Source: Elusimicrobia bacterium GWA2_66_18 (lineage in GTDB: Bacteria > Elusimicrobiota > Elusimicrobia > UBA1565 > UBA9628). Taken from it: a DNA stretch of 64,000 nt. The DNA is taken from positions 1 to 64,000 of the forward strand of contig MGTX01000028.1 in NCBI GenBank assembly GCA_001799675.1. The letters are read 5' to 3'. Below are positions 1 through 8,973 of this stretch, piece after piece. The translations under genes and the position numbers were made by a program. Below the pieces are notes generated by a model. The model did no database searches. It saw only the letters and a program-made list of their open reading frames with translations, and had not been told where the DNA came from. Position 1 is the first letter of the stretch, and every line of letters starts with the position of its first letter.

Positions 1-655
1 AAACGCCCTGGTTGGTGTCCGTGGTCACGCCGTTGGCCGGCAGCGCGGCCGTGATGCCCGTCAGCCCGGCCCCGTTGCCGTAGAACCAGCCGGCCGTCAC
101 GCCCGAGGCGAAAGCCACCGAGTAGCCCGGCCCGCCCACCGAGAGGTCGGCGGTCCGGTTGAGCGTGCCCGCGACCGCCAGGTCGCTCGAGACCGCGACC
201 CGGTTGAGGAAGGTCTGCTGGGCGCTCCAGGCGCTCGTGGAAGCCAGCTGCGCGGCGCCCTCGGCGGAAGCGGCCATGAGGGCATAGGGCACCGAATTGA
301 GCGGCTCGCGCGGAAGCAGCACCGCGCCCGCCACCGTCACCTCGATATAGGGGGTGATCGCGTCCCAGCTTACGCCCGCGGGGTTTAAATCCACCTTGAA
401 GTTGCCCCGGGTCACGGCCACGGGCAGCGCGCCCGAGCTCCAATATTGGACGGCGCCGGAGGCGTCGGTGATGCGGAAGGTCATGGTCTGCGTGGCGTTG
501 ACCGGGATGCTGTTTTGCCAGAGATTGCCCTGGTAGCTGAAGGTGGGGGGCACGGCCGCCATGGCGGGGATCGGCCAGGCGCCCAGGACCAAGAAAGCCG
601 ACAGGAGCAATCGAGGCAGGGACCTAAGCAAGTTCAGAAACGCAGGCGGCGTCAT
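1..655 (-). CDS. Secreted surface protein, N-terminal part (gene runs off the left edge)
   Basis: Reading leftward from ATG at 655 gives an open frame of 218 codons with no stop before the window edge, so the C-terminus is missing. Residues 1 to about 34 form a signal peptide (hydrophobic LLLSAFLVLGAW then AMAA). The mature part begins with PTFSYQGNLWQNSIPVNA and is rich in Thr, Ser, Gly and Ala with short beta-type repeats, as in fibre-like or adhesin-like surface proteins. Its ATG overlaps the stop of the upstream TPR gene (ATGA), so it is the last visible gene of a four-gene leftward operon. I do not recognise a family with certainty; the function is unknown beyond export. Confidence 0.7.
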   Translation of the reverse strand, partial: MTPPAFLNLLRSLPRLLLSAFLVLGAWPIPAMAAVPPTFSYQGNLWQNSIPVNATQTMTFRITDASGAVQYWSSGALPVAVTRGNFKVDLNPAGVSWDAITPYIEVTVAGAVLLPREPLNSVPYALMAASAEGAAQLASTSAWSAQQTFLNRVAVSSDLAVAGTLNRTADLSVGGPGYSVAFASGVTAGWFYGNGAGLTGITAALPANGVTTDTNQGV

Positions 656-1440
656 TTTTCCGCCCTCTCGATGCGCTGAAGCAGATCCCTGGCCCGGTCG
701 TTTTCCGGGTTGAGCTGGAGGGCCTTGCGCAGCGATTCCAAGGTCCCGACCGACTCGTTGGTCATGTAGTCGGCCACGGCCAATAGATAGAAATCCTCCG
801 AGGCGCTGATATCCTGCGGCGCGGCCGCGAGCCGTCGAGGCGATTTTGGCATCGCAGCCGGCGCGGCGGGCGGGCGGGCTGGAACCGGGACGCCGGGGTT
901 CCACGAACCCTCGCCCCAGACTCGGAAATCCGCCAGGGTCTGCAGTTCCGCCGAGGAAACCTTGCCGTCAGCTGTCTTTTTCTCCAATGCCCGGCGCGTC
1001 ATGGAAAGTCCGGGCGCGCTGCAGGTATGCCGGACGTATGTCCGGCGGCTTTCCTCATAAAAAGCGGCGGCCTTGACGAGTTCCCCCGCCTTGAGCGCCC
1101 GGCGCCCCCGCTCGCACAGTATCCCTGCCAGGCTCACCCGCTCGGCCCAGTCCAGGCCGCCGCGCACGATCTCAAGGCCTTCCTTGCGCAGTTGGACGCG
1201 CAACTCCACGCTTAAACCCTGGGCCGCCCGCGCCTGCCAGTAGAGGGCTTTTTGGTCCGCGGGGTCGATCTGCAGTGCCGAGATGAAGTTGCCCAGCGCC
1301 TCTCGGTAGAGGCCGCGCTCGTGCTGCGAGATTCCGCTTTCGACTAGAAGCTGAGAGTAATCATCCGCCCAAGCCGGGCCCCCCAGCAGACCGGCCGCGG
1401 CCAGCATCAGCATCGGCAGGGGACTAGCGCATCGCGTCAT
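652..1440 (-). CDS. Exported TPR-repeat protein
   Basis: A 262-residue protein with an N-terminal signal peptide (MLMLAAAGLLGGPAWA) followed by a TPR unit at about residues 30-70 (ISQHERGLYREALGNFISAL) and another TPR-like unit near the C-terminus (SVGTLESLRKALQLNPENDRA). TPRs are protein-interaction scaffolds; the signal peptide places this one in the periplasm or at the outer membrane. The start overlaps the end of the upstream PorV-like gene by 17 bp and the stop overlaps the next start (ATGA), indicating translational coupling. The role is probably assembly of, or partnership with, the surface proteins of the same operon; this is inference from context. Confidence 0.75.
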   Translation of the reverse strand: MTRCASPLPMLMLAAAGLLGGPAWADDYSQLLVESGISQHERGLYREALGNFISALQIDPADQKALYWQARAAQGLSVELRVQLRKEGLEIVRGGLDWAERVSLAGILCERGRRALKAGELVKAAAFYEESRRTYVRHTCSAPGLSMTRRALEKKTADGKVSSAELQTLADFRVWGEGSWNPGVPVPARPPAAPAAMPKSPRRLAAAPQDISASEDFYLLAVADYMTNESVGTLESLRKALQLNPENDRARDLLQRIERAEK

Positions 1441-2551
1441 AGGCGCTCTTGAGCTCGTAGAGCAGATCTCGGTTGGTGGGGTCGTAGTTCAAGGCCTGGG
1501 AGAACTCATGCACGGCATCCAAGTAGCGCTGCCGTCTCATGAATTGCCGGCCGAGGTCGCGGTGCGAGGCGGAGAGTCTGAGGTTCTCCTCGGTTCGGCT
1601 GATATCGATGGGCTCGCCCCACTTGAAGCTCAGACCGAAGCGATGGGCGGGGCCGAAGGCGCCCAAGAGGGCCAGCCCGTAGTCCAGCCTCACGCTCTTG
1701 ACCTTGAGGCCCAGGCCGAAGAAAAGCCCGTTGCCGAGATCATCCGGCGTCCTGAATCCGATCCTCGGGAAAAGCGCTCCTGAAACGCCGCCTTCGAAGC
1801 CGACGGCGATCCGCAGCCGCCCCGGGTCGGCGCGGCTGCGCGCCGCGTCCAGCGAGAGCGTGAAGGAATCGCCGTAGATTCGACGGCTGGCCGCCAAGCC
1901 CAGGCGATAGGCCGCGGGCAAGGGGGTCGTCTCCCGGTCATACTTGATCCCGGGTCCCAGGTTCTGGGCCGCCAGCCCGGCCGAGAGCTTGGCCCAGGAG
2001 AGATTCAAGTCCGCCAGGGCGCCCAGGTCCGCAGCATAACCCCCGCCGCGCGCCTTCTCGAGCCTGGAGTCCATCGCCTTGGCGCCGGCGCCCAGGCTCA
2101 GGGCCCAGGGTCCGGACTCCAGGATCTGCTTGCCCAGGCCCGCGCCGAGGACCCAATCCTCTGCCGAGACCTGCTCGACCGCCAGGCCGCTTGCGTCATA
2201 GCCCGGCAGACCGCCCGAGTCGCGGCGCAAAACGCCCAGGCCAACGGCGCCGAAGCGCGCCGGGCGGCCGTAGAAGATGGACTGATGGGAGATATCCTCG
2301 ATCCCGCGGTTGTAGGCGAGGTCGAACTCTTGGTACTGCATGGAGGACAGCGCCGCGGGGTTGGCGAAGAGGCTCAAGGGACCGTCCGGCACGGCGGTCA
2401 TGGCCTCGGCCATGGCAAACGACCGAGGGCTCGCGGCAAAGCGCAGCGTCTCCGCGCCGGTCGTGCCCGGTCCGGCGGCATGAGCCGTCCCGCCCAGGGT
2501 CCAGGCGCCCAGGCAGGCCGGCAGAAAGAGTCGAACGGCTTTTCGTTTCAT
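1424..2551 (-). CDS. PorV/PorQ-family outer-membrane beta-barrel protein
   Basis: A 375-residue protein with a signal peptide (ending ...GGTAHA). The segment GAETLRFAASPRSFAMAEA, followed by SLFANPAALSSM, is the typical start of the PorV/PorQ (UPF0164-like) barrel family, in which a near-N-terminal Asn-Pro-Ala marks the first strands. Alternating aromatic/hydrophobic strands continue to about residue 310. The last 60 residues look like a TPR (RQRYLDAVHEFSQALNYDPTNRDLLYEL), an unusual addition. In Bacteroidota PorV works as a shuttle for type IX secretion; members in other phyla are uncharacterised. It lies between a FlgD-like C-terminal-domain protein and a TPR protein, which fits an outer-membrane export or anchoring role. 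Confidence 0.75.
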   Translation of the reverse strand: MKRKAVRLFLPACLGAWTLGGTAHAAGPGTTGAETLRFAASPRSFAMAEAMTAVPDGPLSLFANPAALSSMQYQEFDLAYNRGIEDISHQSIFYGRPARFGAVGLGVLRRDSGGLPGYDASGLAVEQVSAEDWVLGAGLGKQILESGPWALSLGAGAKAMDSRLEKARGGGYAADLGALADLNLSWAKLSAGLAAQNLGPGIKYDRETTPLPAAYRLGLAASRRIYGDSFTLSLDAARSRADPGRLRIAVGFEGGVSGALFPRIGFRTPDDLGNGLFFGLGLKVKSVRLDYGLALLGAFGPAHRFGLSFKWGEPIDISRTEENLRLSASHRDLGRQFMRRQRYLDAVHEFSQALNYDPTNRDLLYELKSAYDAMR

Positions 2552-2552
2552 G

Positions 2553-3911
2553 TCAGCGTACGATCATGAGCTTGCCCGCCTTGCGGTTGGACCCCGACTG
2601 CGTCACCCACAGATACACCTCGCCGGCGACATAGGCCCCAAGGGCGTTCTTGCCGTCCCATACCATGGTGGGGCTTCCGTCCAAATGGAGCTCTCTGACC
2701 AATTCCCCGCCGACCGTGTAGATCTTGATCGTCCCGGTCTGCGGCACGTTGGCGAAGGTGATGCCCCCGGAGAGCGTGCCGTAGCGCGAGGGGTTGTCGG
2801 CGAACGGCCGCCAGGGGACGGGGAAAGGATAAACCTGGGAGACGTCCTGGTCCTGGAGGGCCATCAGGCCGTAGACGCTGAAATGCTTCAAGGGGGCGGT
2901 GACCTGGGCCGAGCCGACCGATGAGACCGGGAGCTTGACCCACAGGCTCGCCGGCTCGTTCAAAACCCATGCGGCCAAATTCTTGGGCCGGGCCTGCGCC
3001 GTGCCCGACACATAGCCGTTTGAGGTCGCATAGGGCAAAGACAGCATGACCGGGACGCTGAAATCCGCGTTCAGAAGAGCGCCCTGCTCGTCATAGGCGT
3101 TGAGCTCGGCGATGGACACGGCCTGGGCCCGCGGCCCCAGGTTGCTCAAGGCCTTGGCGTTGGCCGTTTGGATCTGCGCGGGGTTGATGCGGTCGGGGGC
3201 GGCCGCGGGGTCCGAGACAAACAATATCAGTCCAGTGCCCGGCAGGGCACTGGAGGCCACGTCCACCCGCATGGCCGCGTTGCCCACGGCCTTGACCACG
3301 TTGCGCTGCGAAAAATCCATCAAGGTCAGGAGGTTGGCGGTGTAGGAACTGGGCAGGGCGTTGAAGTCCGCGTCCAGGGCCCCGGTCCCCACCACGATCT
3401 GATAGGTGTTGCCCCAGCCCCAGCCCGCCGCCGGGGCGATGGACGCGGCCTGCAGCCCGGGGTCGTAGCCGAGGCTGAAGGCCACGGTGCTGGAGAATAC
3501 GTTGCCCAGGCGATCTCCCACCCAGTAGACGGTCGTGGCGTTGGCGAGGGTTCCCGTCGCCATGGGCGTGGCGAAGGACAAACCGATCTCGCTTGCCGTC
3601 GACACTCCCAACGACCAGCCGTCGCGGCTTTTGAGCTGACGCGCGGCCTGGGCCAGGATCACGGCCGCGTAACTCGAACGGAAGATCAGGTAGCCGCTGA
3701 GATTGGAAAAAGTCTGCGTCGAGGACGCCAGCCCGCCCGCGCTCTGCGCCGCCGCCGCCAAAAGCCATACGTTGCCCGCGTCTGAAGCCAGCGCGCCCGG
3801 GCCCAGGGGCAGGGAGCGGGGAATGTCGAAGGAGCCCCCGCTCGAGGCCCAAAGTCGTCCCGGCGCGCACAGCCACCACGCCAGCGCCAGCCCGGCAGCG
3901 AAGCACTTCAT
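2553..3911 (-). CDS. Large secreted protein with FlgD-like C-terminal domain
   Basis: I start it at ATG 3911 because MKCFAAGLALAWWL followed by LWAS is a standard signal peptide; an in-frame ATG 30 nt upstream would add ten residues before it. The protein is about 452 residues. The middle is Ala/Ser/Thr-rich and has no family I recognise. The last 75 residues are a FlgD Ig-like / T9SS-type C-terminal domain: TGTIKIYTVGGELVRELHLD, then MVWDGKNALGAYVAGEVYLW, ending KAGKLMIVR. Such tails mark cell-surface cargo in several diderm phyla. It is the first gene of the leftward operon, one base before the PorV-like gene. Function otherwise unknown. Confidence 0.75.
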   Translation of the reverse strand: MKCFAAGLALAWWLCAPGRLWASSGGSFDIPRSLPLGPGALASDAGNVWLLAAAAQSAGGLASSTQTFSNLSGYLIFRSSYAAVILAQAARQLKSRDGWSLGVSTASEIGLSFATPMATGTLANATTVYWVGDRLGNVFSSTVAFSLGYDPGLQAASIAPAAGWGWGNTYQIVVGTGALDADFNALPSSYTANLLTLMDFSQRNVVKAVGNAAMRVDVASSALPGTGLILFVSDPAAAPDRINPAQIQTANAKALSNLGPRAQAVSIAELNAYDEQGALLNADFSVPVMLSLPYATSNGYVSGTAQARPKNLAAWVLNEPASLWVKLPVSSVGSAQVTAPLKHFSVYGLMALQDQDVSQVYPFPVPWRPFADNPSRYGTLSGGITFANVPQTGTIKIYTVGGELVRELHLDGSPTMVWDGKNALGAYVAGEVYLWVTQSGSNRKAGKLMIVR

Positions 3912-4011
3912 CACTACATAGATATAGAGCCAAAACGTCATGAATTCAAGGCCTATTTAAGTTTCGTAAAAAAACGGTAATGCCCCTAAAATCCTCCCGC
4001 GCCGCATGTGA

Positions 4012-4017
4012 TACAAT
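4012..4017 (+). promoter_or_regulatory. -10 box of a probable leaderless promoter (TACAAT)
   Basis: TACAAT ends 7 nt before GTG 4025. At normal -10 to +1 spacing the transcript would begin at or next to the start codon. This is the reason for choosing GTG 4025 rather than ATG 3980, which lies upstream of the box. Confidence 0.55.
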
Positions 4018-4024
4018 ACGAGCC

Positions 4025-5368
4025 GTGAGCCCGGCGCGCCGCTACCCCGAGACCGACGTCTTCTACCGGGCCCTCGACCGAGAGTTCCCCCTGATCGTCC
4101 GAGGCGAGGGCTGCTGGCTCGTCGACGACCAGGGCCGCCGCTACCTCGACGCCTGCGGCGGCGCCTACGTGGCCAACTTGGGCCACGGCGTCGGCGAGGT
4201 CGCCGACGCGGTGGCCGAGCAGGTGCGCCGGGTCGCCTACGTCAACGCGACCGCCTTCACCAACGAGCCAGTCGAGGCCCTGGCCGCGCAATTGCGCACG
4301 CTCTCTCCCAAGGGCCTGGATTTCTCCTACTTCCTCTCCTCCGGCTCCGAGGCGGTCGAGGCCGCGCTCAAGCTCGCCCGCCAATACTGGGTCGAGTCGG
4401 ACAAGCCCGGCAAGCACAAGATCATCGCCCGCGCGCCGGGCTATCACGGCAACACTCTCCTCGCTCTTTCCGCGTCCGCTCGCGAGCACTACAAGAAGGT
4501 CTACGGCCCCTGGCTGGTGCCTGTGACGATGATCCCGGCGCCGTACCCCTATCGCTGCGAGCCGGACTCCCCCGCGATGACGGCCGAGGCCCTCGAACAG
4601 GCCATCCTCAAAGAAGGGCCCGAGACGGTGGCCGCCTTCATCGCCGAGCCCGTCGGGGGCTCCTCCACGGGAGGCGCGGTCCCGCCTAAGGATTACTTTC
4701 AGAACGTCCGGAAGATCTGCGACAAGCACGGCGTGCTGTTGATCGCAGACGAGGTCCTCACCGGCGCCGGCCGCACGGGCAAGTGGGCGGCCATGGAGCA
4801 CTTCGGCGCGACGCCCGACATCATGACCATGGGCAAGGGCCTCTCCGGCGGCTATGTCCCGCTCTCCGCGGTCATCACTTCCGCCCGAATCATCGAGCCC
4901 CTCGCCAAGGGTTCCGGGGCCTTCAAGCACGCCCAGACCTTCTCCCATTCTCCCGTGATCTGCGCCGCGGGATTGGCCGCGATCCGTTACATCAAAAAAC
5001 ATAAATTAGTCGAGCGTTGCGCCCGGATGGGCGACGTGCTTCATCGCAAGCTCGCCCCGCTCCTGGATCTGCCGTCGGTCGGCGACATCCGCGGTCTCGG
5101 CCTCCTGGCCGGCATCGAGTTCGTCGCCGATAAAAAAACCAAAAGACCCTTCCCGCGCGGCCTTAGATACGCGGAGATCTTCACCGCCGCCGCCCAAGAC
5201 GCCGGGCTCATCGTCTGGCCCAACGTCGGGCATGCAGACGGCGAGAACGGCGACCTCGTGATGGTCGCACCCCCCTTCATCATCACCGAAGCGGAAATCG
5301 ACGAGATCGTCTCCCGCTTCAAGACCGCACTCGACAAAACCCTGGAGGCCTGCCATGTCCACCGTTAG
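4025..5368 (+). CDS. Class III (omega) aminotransferase, PLP-dependent
   Basis: A 447-residue fold-type I PLP enzyme of aminotransferase class III. The pyridoxal-binding lysine is in TMGKGLSGGY (about Lys271), preceded by the cofactor-contacting LIADEVLTGAGRTGK; SSGSEAVEAALKLAR is the phosphate-binding region. These enzymes move an amino group from an omega- or alpha-amino acid or a polyamine to pyruvate or 2-oxoglutarate. The gene overlaps the downstream aldehyde dehydrogenase by 14 bp, so the aldehyde made here is probably oxidised by that enzyme. The substrate cannot be read from the sequence. The GTG start is chosen from the position of the -10 box; an upstream ATG would add 15 residues unlike the family. 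Confidence 0.85.
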   Translation: MSPARRYPETDVFYRALDREFPLIVRGEGCWLVDDQGRRYLDACGGAYVANLGHGVGEVADAVAEQVRRVAYVNATAFTNEPVEALAAQLRTLSPKGLDFSYFLSSGSEAVEAALKLARQYWVESDKPGKHKIIARAPGYHGNTLLALSASAREHYKKVYGPWLVPVTMIPAPYPYRCEPDSPAMTAEALEQAILKEGPETVAAFIAEPVGGSSTGGAVPPKDYFQNVRKICDKHGVLLIADEVLTGAGRTGKWAAMEHFGATPDIMTMGKGLSGGYVPLSAVITSARIIEPLAKGSGAFKHAQTFSHSPVICAAGLAAIRYIKKHKLVERCARMGDVLHRKLAPLLDLPSVGDIRGLGLLAGIEFVADKKTKRPFPRGLRYAEIFTAAAQDAGLIVWPNVGHADGENGDLVMVAPPFIITEAEIDEIVSRFKTALDKTLEACHVHR

Positions 5369-6932
5369 CGCCGCCGCGTCCAAGATCACCTACTCGTCCG
5401 CCCACGCGGACATGACCGCGTTCCATCGGTCCTTCGACCAAGCCCTCACGCTCGTCCGCGGCAAGGCCGGACGGGAACACCCCCTCTGGATCGACGGCAA
5501 GGCGGTGAAGTCCCCCTCCCCGCCCATCGTGGACCTTTCTCCCATCGACACCTCGTTCATACTGGGCAAGTTCAGCGCTGCGACCGCCGAACACGTGGAC
5601 CTGGCGGTCAAGGCCGCGCGCCGCGAGCAAAAGAAGTGGGCCTCGCTCTCCTGGAAGGAGCGGGTCGAGACGATGCGACGTGCGTCGCAGGCCATCCGCG
5701 AGCGCAAGTACGAGATCGCTGCGGTGATGAGTCTGGAGGTCGGCAAGAGCCGCATGGAGGCCATGGGTGACGCCGAGGAGTCGGCCGACCTCATCGACTA
5801 TTACGCCAAGAACGTCGAGGACAACGACGGCTACGTCGTGCCGCTGGGAAAACTCCTCCCCAACGAGAAGACCTGCTCGGTCCTGCGCCCCTTCGGCGTT
5901 TTCGTCTGCATCGCGCCCTACAATTTCCCGATGGCTCTCTCGACGGGCATGTCCGCGGCGGCCCTGCTGGCCGGCAACGGCGTGGTCTACAAGCCCGCTC
6001 AGGACACCCCGTGGACCGGGCTCATGCTCTACGAGTGCTATATGGCCGCCGGCGTCCCGGCGGGACTCTTCAACTACGTCACGGGCCTGGGCTCGGCCAT
6101 CGGCGACGCCCTTTGGAAGAACCCCGGCGTCGACGGCATCGTCTTCACGGGCTCCAAGGAAGTCGGCATGCGCATGGTCAAGGAATTCTCCTCGGCCTAC
6201 CCGAAACCAGCGCTCATGGAGCTGGGCGGCAAGAACCCGACCTACGTCTCCGAGACCGCGCGCCTCGACGACGCGGCGCAGGGCGTCATGAGGTCGGCCT
6301 TCGGCCTGCAGGGCCAGAAATGCTCCGCCTGCTCCCGCGTCTACGTCCATGAGCAGGTCTACGACGCCTTCCTCGCCGAGCTTTTGAAGAATACCAGGGC
6401 CATCAAATGCGGCGACCCGACGCAGAAGGACGTGTTCTTCGGCCCGGTCATCAACGGCAAGGCGATCAAGACGTTCGAAGCCGCGATCGAATCGGCCAAG
6501 AACGGAGGGAAGATTCTTATCGGCGGCGAGCGCCTCAGGGGCGGGATCTTCGACCAGGGCCACTTCTGCGCGCCGACCATCGTGGAACTCCCCCTCGACC
6601 ATGAGATCTTCATGAGAGAGCTCTTCGTTCCCATCCTCGCGATCGGGAAAGTGAAGAATATGGATCAGGCCATCGAGGAGAGCAACAAGGCCGAGTACGG
6701 CCTCACGGCGGGAATCTTCACGGCGAAAAAAGAAGAGATCCAAAAATATTTCGATGAGATCGAGTCAGGGGTGTGTTACGCCAACCGCCCGACGGGCGCC
6801 ACCACCGGAGCCTGGCCCGGGGTGCAGTCCTTCTGCGGCTGGAAGGGCTCGGGCTCGACGGGCAAGGGCGGCTGCGGACCTTACTACGTGACCCAGTTCA
6901 TGCGCGAGCAGTCGCGCACCATCATGGAGTGA
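5355..6932 (+). CDS. Aldehyde dehydrogenase, 1-pyrroline-5-carboxylate / semialdehyde type
   Basis: A 525-residue NAD(P)-dependent aldehyde dehydrogenase. The catalytic cysteine is in GQKCSACSR (about Cys323), and the general-base glutamate is in MELGGKNP (about Glu289). GQKCSACSR and the C-terminal SGSTGKGG are the forms usual in the P5C-dehydrogenase (RocA/PruA-like) branch, so the substrate is likely a semialdehyde derived from an amino acid. It sits between two class III aminotransferases, overlapping the first and 4 bp from the second, so one operon could convert an amino group to a carboxylate. The exact substrate is not determined. Confidence 0.85.
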   Translation: MSTVSAAASKITYSSAHADMTAFHRSFDQALTLVRGKAGREHPLWIDGKAVKSPSPPIVDLSPIDTSFILGKFSAATAEHVDLAVKAARREQKKWASLSWKERVETMRRASQAIRERKYEIAAVMSLEVGKSRMEAMGDAEESADLIDYYAKNVEDNDGYVVPLGKLLPNEKTCSVLRPFGVFVCIAPYNFPMALSTGMSAAALLAGNGVVYKPAQDTPWTGLMLYECYMAAGVPAGLFNYVTGLGSAIGDALWKNPGVDGIVFTGSKEVGMRMVKEFSSAYPKPALMELGGKNPTYVSETARLDDAAQGVMRSAFGLQGQKCSACSRVYVHEQVYDAFLAELLKNTRAIKCGDPTQKDVFFGPVINGKAIKTFEAAIESAKNGGKILIGGERLRGGIFDQGHFCAPTIVELPLDHEIFMRELFVPILAIGKVKNMDQAIEESNKAEYGLTAGIFTAKKEEIQKYFDEIESGVCYANRPTGATTGAWPGVQSFCGWKGSGSTGKGGCGPYYVTQFMREQSRTIME

Positions 6933-6936
6933 CGCC

Positions 6937-8238
6937 ATGACCGGCTATCCTAGCATCGTCGTCCCCCCGCCCGGCCCCAAGGCCAAGAGGGTCATCGACA
7001 AGGACGCGGCCTACGCGTCCCCCTCCTACATCAAGGAGTACCCCCTCGTCATGGGCGGAGGCAAGGGGGCGATGGTCGAGGACGTCGACGGCAACCGCTA
7101 CATCGACTGGATGGCGGGCATCGCGGTGTCGTCTGCGGGCCACAATCACCCGGCCGTGGTCAAGGCCGTCCAGGAAGCGGCCGGGAAGTTCCTCCACATC
7201 TGCGGCACGGACTTCTACTACGAGGGTTTCTCGGACCTCTGCGAGAAGCTGGCGAAATCAGTCAAGGGCAAGGAGAAGCGCCGGGTATTCCTGACGAACT
7301 CCGGCACCGAGGCCGTCGAGGGTGCCATCAAGCTCGCCCGCCACCACACCAAGCGCCACGGGTTGATCTCGTTTCACAGCGCGTTCCACGGCCGCTCCTA
7401 CGCGGCGATGTCGCTGTCGAGCTCCAAGGTCAAGTACCGCAAGAACTTCGGTCCGCTCCTGCCGGGCGTCTACCACCTGCCGTTCCACAACCCGTACCGC
7501 AACGCGCTGGAAGACTGCGTGAAGGCCGCGCACCAGCTTTTCGAGACGCAAATCTCCCCCGAGGAGATCGCCGCCGTGATCATGGAGCCTCTCCAGGGCG
7601 AGGGCGGCTACGTCCTGCCCTCCCGGGAGTTCCTGCGGTTCTGGCGCGCCCTCTGCAGCGAGTACGGCATCGTCCTCATCTACGACGAGATCCAGAGCGG
7701 CGCCGGCCGCACCGGCAAGATGTGGGCCTGCGACCACTACGGCGTCGAGCCCGACGTGATCCTGACCGCCAAGGGCATCGCCGGCGGCATGCCCGTCGGC
7801 GCCATCATCGCCAAGCAATCCGTCATGACCTGGCCGCGCGGCTCGCACGGCTCCACCTACGGCGGCAACCCCGTGGCCTGCGCCGCGGCCCTGGCGACCA
7901 TCGACCTCATCGAGAGCGAGCTGGCGGCCAACGCCTCCAGGATGGGCGAGCGCCTGCTGGCGGGCTTGAAGAAGCTCCAGAAGAAGCGCCCGGTCATCGG
8001 CGACGTCCGCGGCCTGGGTCTCTTCATCGGCGTCGAGCTCGTCAAGGACCGCCGGACCAAGGAGCCCGACGGCGAGTTCATGAGCAAGCTCGAGCAGCTC
8101 GCCTTCCGCAAGGGCCTGCTACTGCTCGGCTGCGGCCAGTCCACCATCCGCGTGGCCCCGCCGCTGGTGCTGACCGCCTACGACGTGGACAAGGGCCTCG
8201 AGATATTCGACGCCTGCCTGGCGGATCTCGCCCGCTGA
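6937..8238 (+). CDS. Class III aminotransferase, 4-aminobutyrate / ornithine type
   Basis: A 433-residue PLP enzyme. The cofactor lysine is in LTAKGIAGGMPVG (about Lys279); the upstream IYDEIQSGAGRTGKMWA and FLTNSGTEAVEGAIKLAR segments are those of GABA, acetylornithine or ornithine aminotransferases. It resembles archaeal-type ornithine/4-aminobutyrate aminotransferases more than the first enzyme of this operon does. It starts 4 bp after the aldehyde dehydrogenase stop and ends the operon. Two different class III aminotransferases around one dehydrogenase suggest stepwise removal of two amino groups, as for lysine, ornithine or a diamine; this is inference. Confidence 0.85.
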   Translation: MTGYPSIVVPPPGPKAKRVIDKDAAYASPSYIKEYPLVMGGGKGAMVEDVDGNRYIDWMAGIAVSSAGHNHPAVVKAVQEAAGKFLHICGTDFYYEGFSDLCEKLAKSVKGKEKRRVFLTNSGTEAVEGAIKLARHHTKRHGLISFHSAFHGRSYAAMSLSSSKVKYRKNFGPLLPGVYHLPFHNPYRNALEDCVKAAHQLFETQISPEEIAAVIMEPLQGEGGYVLPSREFLRFWRALCSEYGIVLIYDEIQSGAGRTGKMWACDHYGVEPDVILTAKGIAGGMPVGAIIAKQSVMTWPRGSHGSTYGGNPVACAAALATIDLIESELAANASRMGERLLAGLKKLQKKRPVIGDVRGLGLFIGVELVKDRRTKEPDGEFMSKLEQLAFRKGLLLLGCGQSTIRVAPPLVLTAYDVDKGLEIFDACLADLAR

Positions 8239-8265
8239 CCGATCAACTTCGGACCGCGTGATGCG

Positions 8266-8500
8266 TCAGGGGTTCGAGTCGGCTACGGCGACCAGGTTCT
8301 CGTCCGGGTCCAGGAAATACGCCGCGCGATCTCCCCAGGGCCTCCCCCACGACGTCCCTGTAGAATATTTTCAGCCGATTCACGTCGTCCGTCACGACGA
8401 CGGGCAGCAGACCGGCGACCATGGGTTCCTCCGCAGGAGCCGAGATCGCGAGCGCGCCGCACAAAGAAAATGCCCGAAGAATCGCACCCTTCTTATTCAT
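8266..8500 (-). pseudogene. Decayed VOC (glyoxalase-like) gene with frameshift
   Basis: From ATG 8500 leftward the frame begins with a signal-like segment and reads VVVTDDVNRLKIFYRDV, then becomes Arg/Gly-rich nonsense. A neighbouring frame from about 8350 reads WGDRAAYFLDPDENLVAVAD and stops at 8266; that is the conserved C-terminal strand of VOC-superfamily proteins (glyoxalase/bleomycin-resistance fold). The parts together are far shorter than a full VOC domain of about 120 residues, so the middle is lost as well as frame-shifted. The annotated end is the VOC-frame stop. The 5' end overlaps the stop of the PPOX-type gene by 4 bp. Confidence 0.6.
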
Positions 8501-8961
8501 CGCGCCGCTCCGGCGTCCAGATCGGCGGTGACATCTTTCGCGTCTTCGTCTCCCGGGCGCATATACTCGATGCGTGCCGGTGAGATGCGAAAGAAAGAGA
8601 GCTCCGGGTCGCCGGCGCCTTTCCAGCGGCCTTTCAAATCATAGCCGGCCTCATCGGCGATCCTCTGTCTTTGCGCGGCGTCCTCGATCGGTTCCGCGCG
8701 GCCGCATATCCTGAGATAGCCCGAATGATTCCCCTTGCGGAACATCACCAGCGCCGCGGCCTTGGGATGGGCCGACAGTTCCCTGGCCTTGCGCGTCCCG
8801 GAGCCGGTCGCCACGTAGAAACGCCAGTTCATCTCGAACAAGGTGACCGGGCGCGCCTCGGGCGAAAATCCCCGCTCGGCATCGGCGGTCGCCAGGACCG
8901 CGATCGCCCGGCGGGGATGAGGAAAGAAACTGCGGATTTCGGCTTCAAGTTCGGGTTTCAT
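8497..8961 (-). CDS. Pyridoxamine 5'-phosphate oxidase-fold (PPOX-class) protein
   Basis: A 154-residue single-domain protein of the split-barrel flavin-binding family: IAVLATADAERGFSPEARPVTLFEMNWRFY gives the first strands, TGSGTRKARELSAHPKAALV-like residues the phosphate-contacting loop, and RICGRAEPI the later strand. Members bind FMN, F420 or haem, and many are of unknown substrate. ATG 8961 is chosen over TTG 8967 because a TAGAGT box lies 6 nt upstream. The AraC-type regulator lies immediately upstream on the same strand, separated by only 9 bp. Confidence 0.7.
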   Translation of the reverse strand: MKPELEAEIRSFFPHPRRAIAVLATADAERGFSPEARPVTLFEMNWRFYVATGSGTRKARELSAHPKAAALVMFRKGNHSGYLRICGRAEPIEDAAQRQRIADEAGYDLKGRWKGAGDPELSFFRISPARIEYMRPGDEDAKDVTADLDAGAAR

Positions 8962-8967
8962 GCCCAA

Positions 8968-8973
8968 ACTCTA
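8968..8973 (-). promoter_or_regulatory. -10 box (TAGAGT) of a probable leaderless promoter
   Basis: Read leftward, TAGAGT is followed by 6 nt and then ATG 8961. It overlaps the last codons of the AraC-type gene, so the PPOX gene may have its own start of transcription as well as read-through. Confidence 0.4.
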
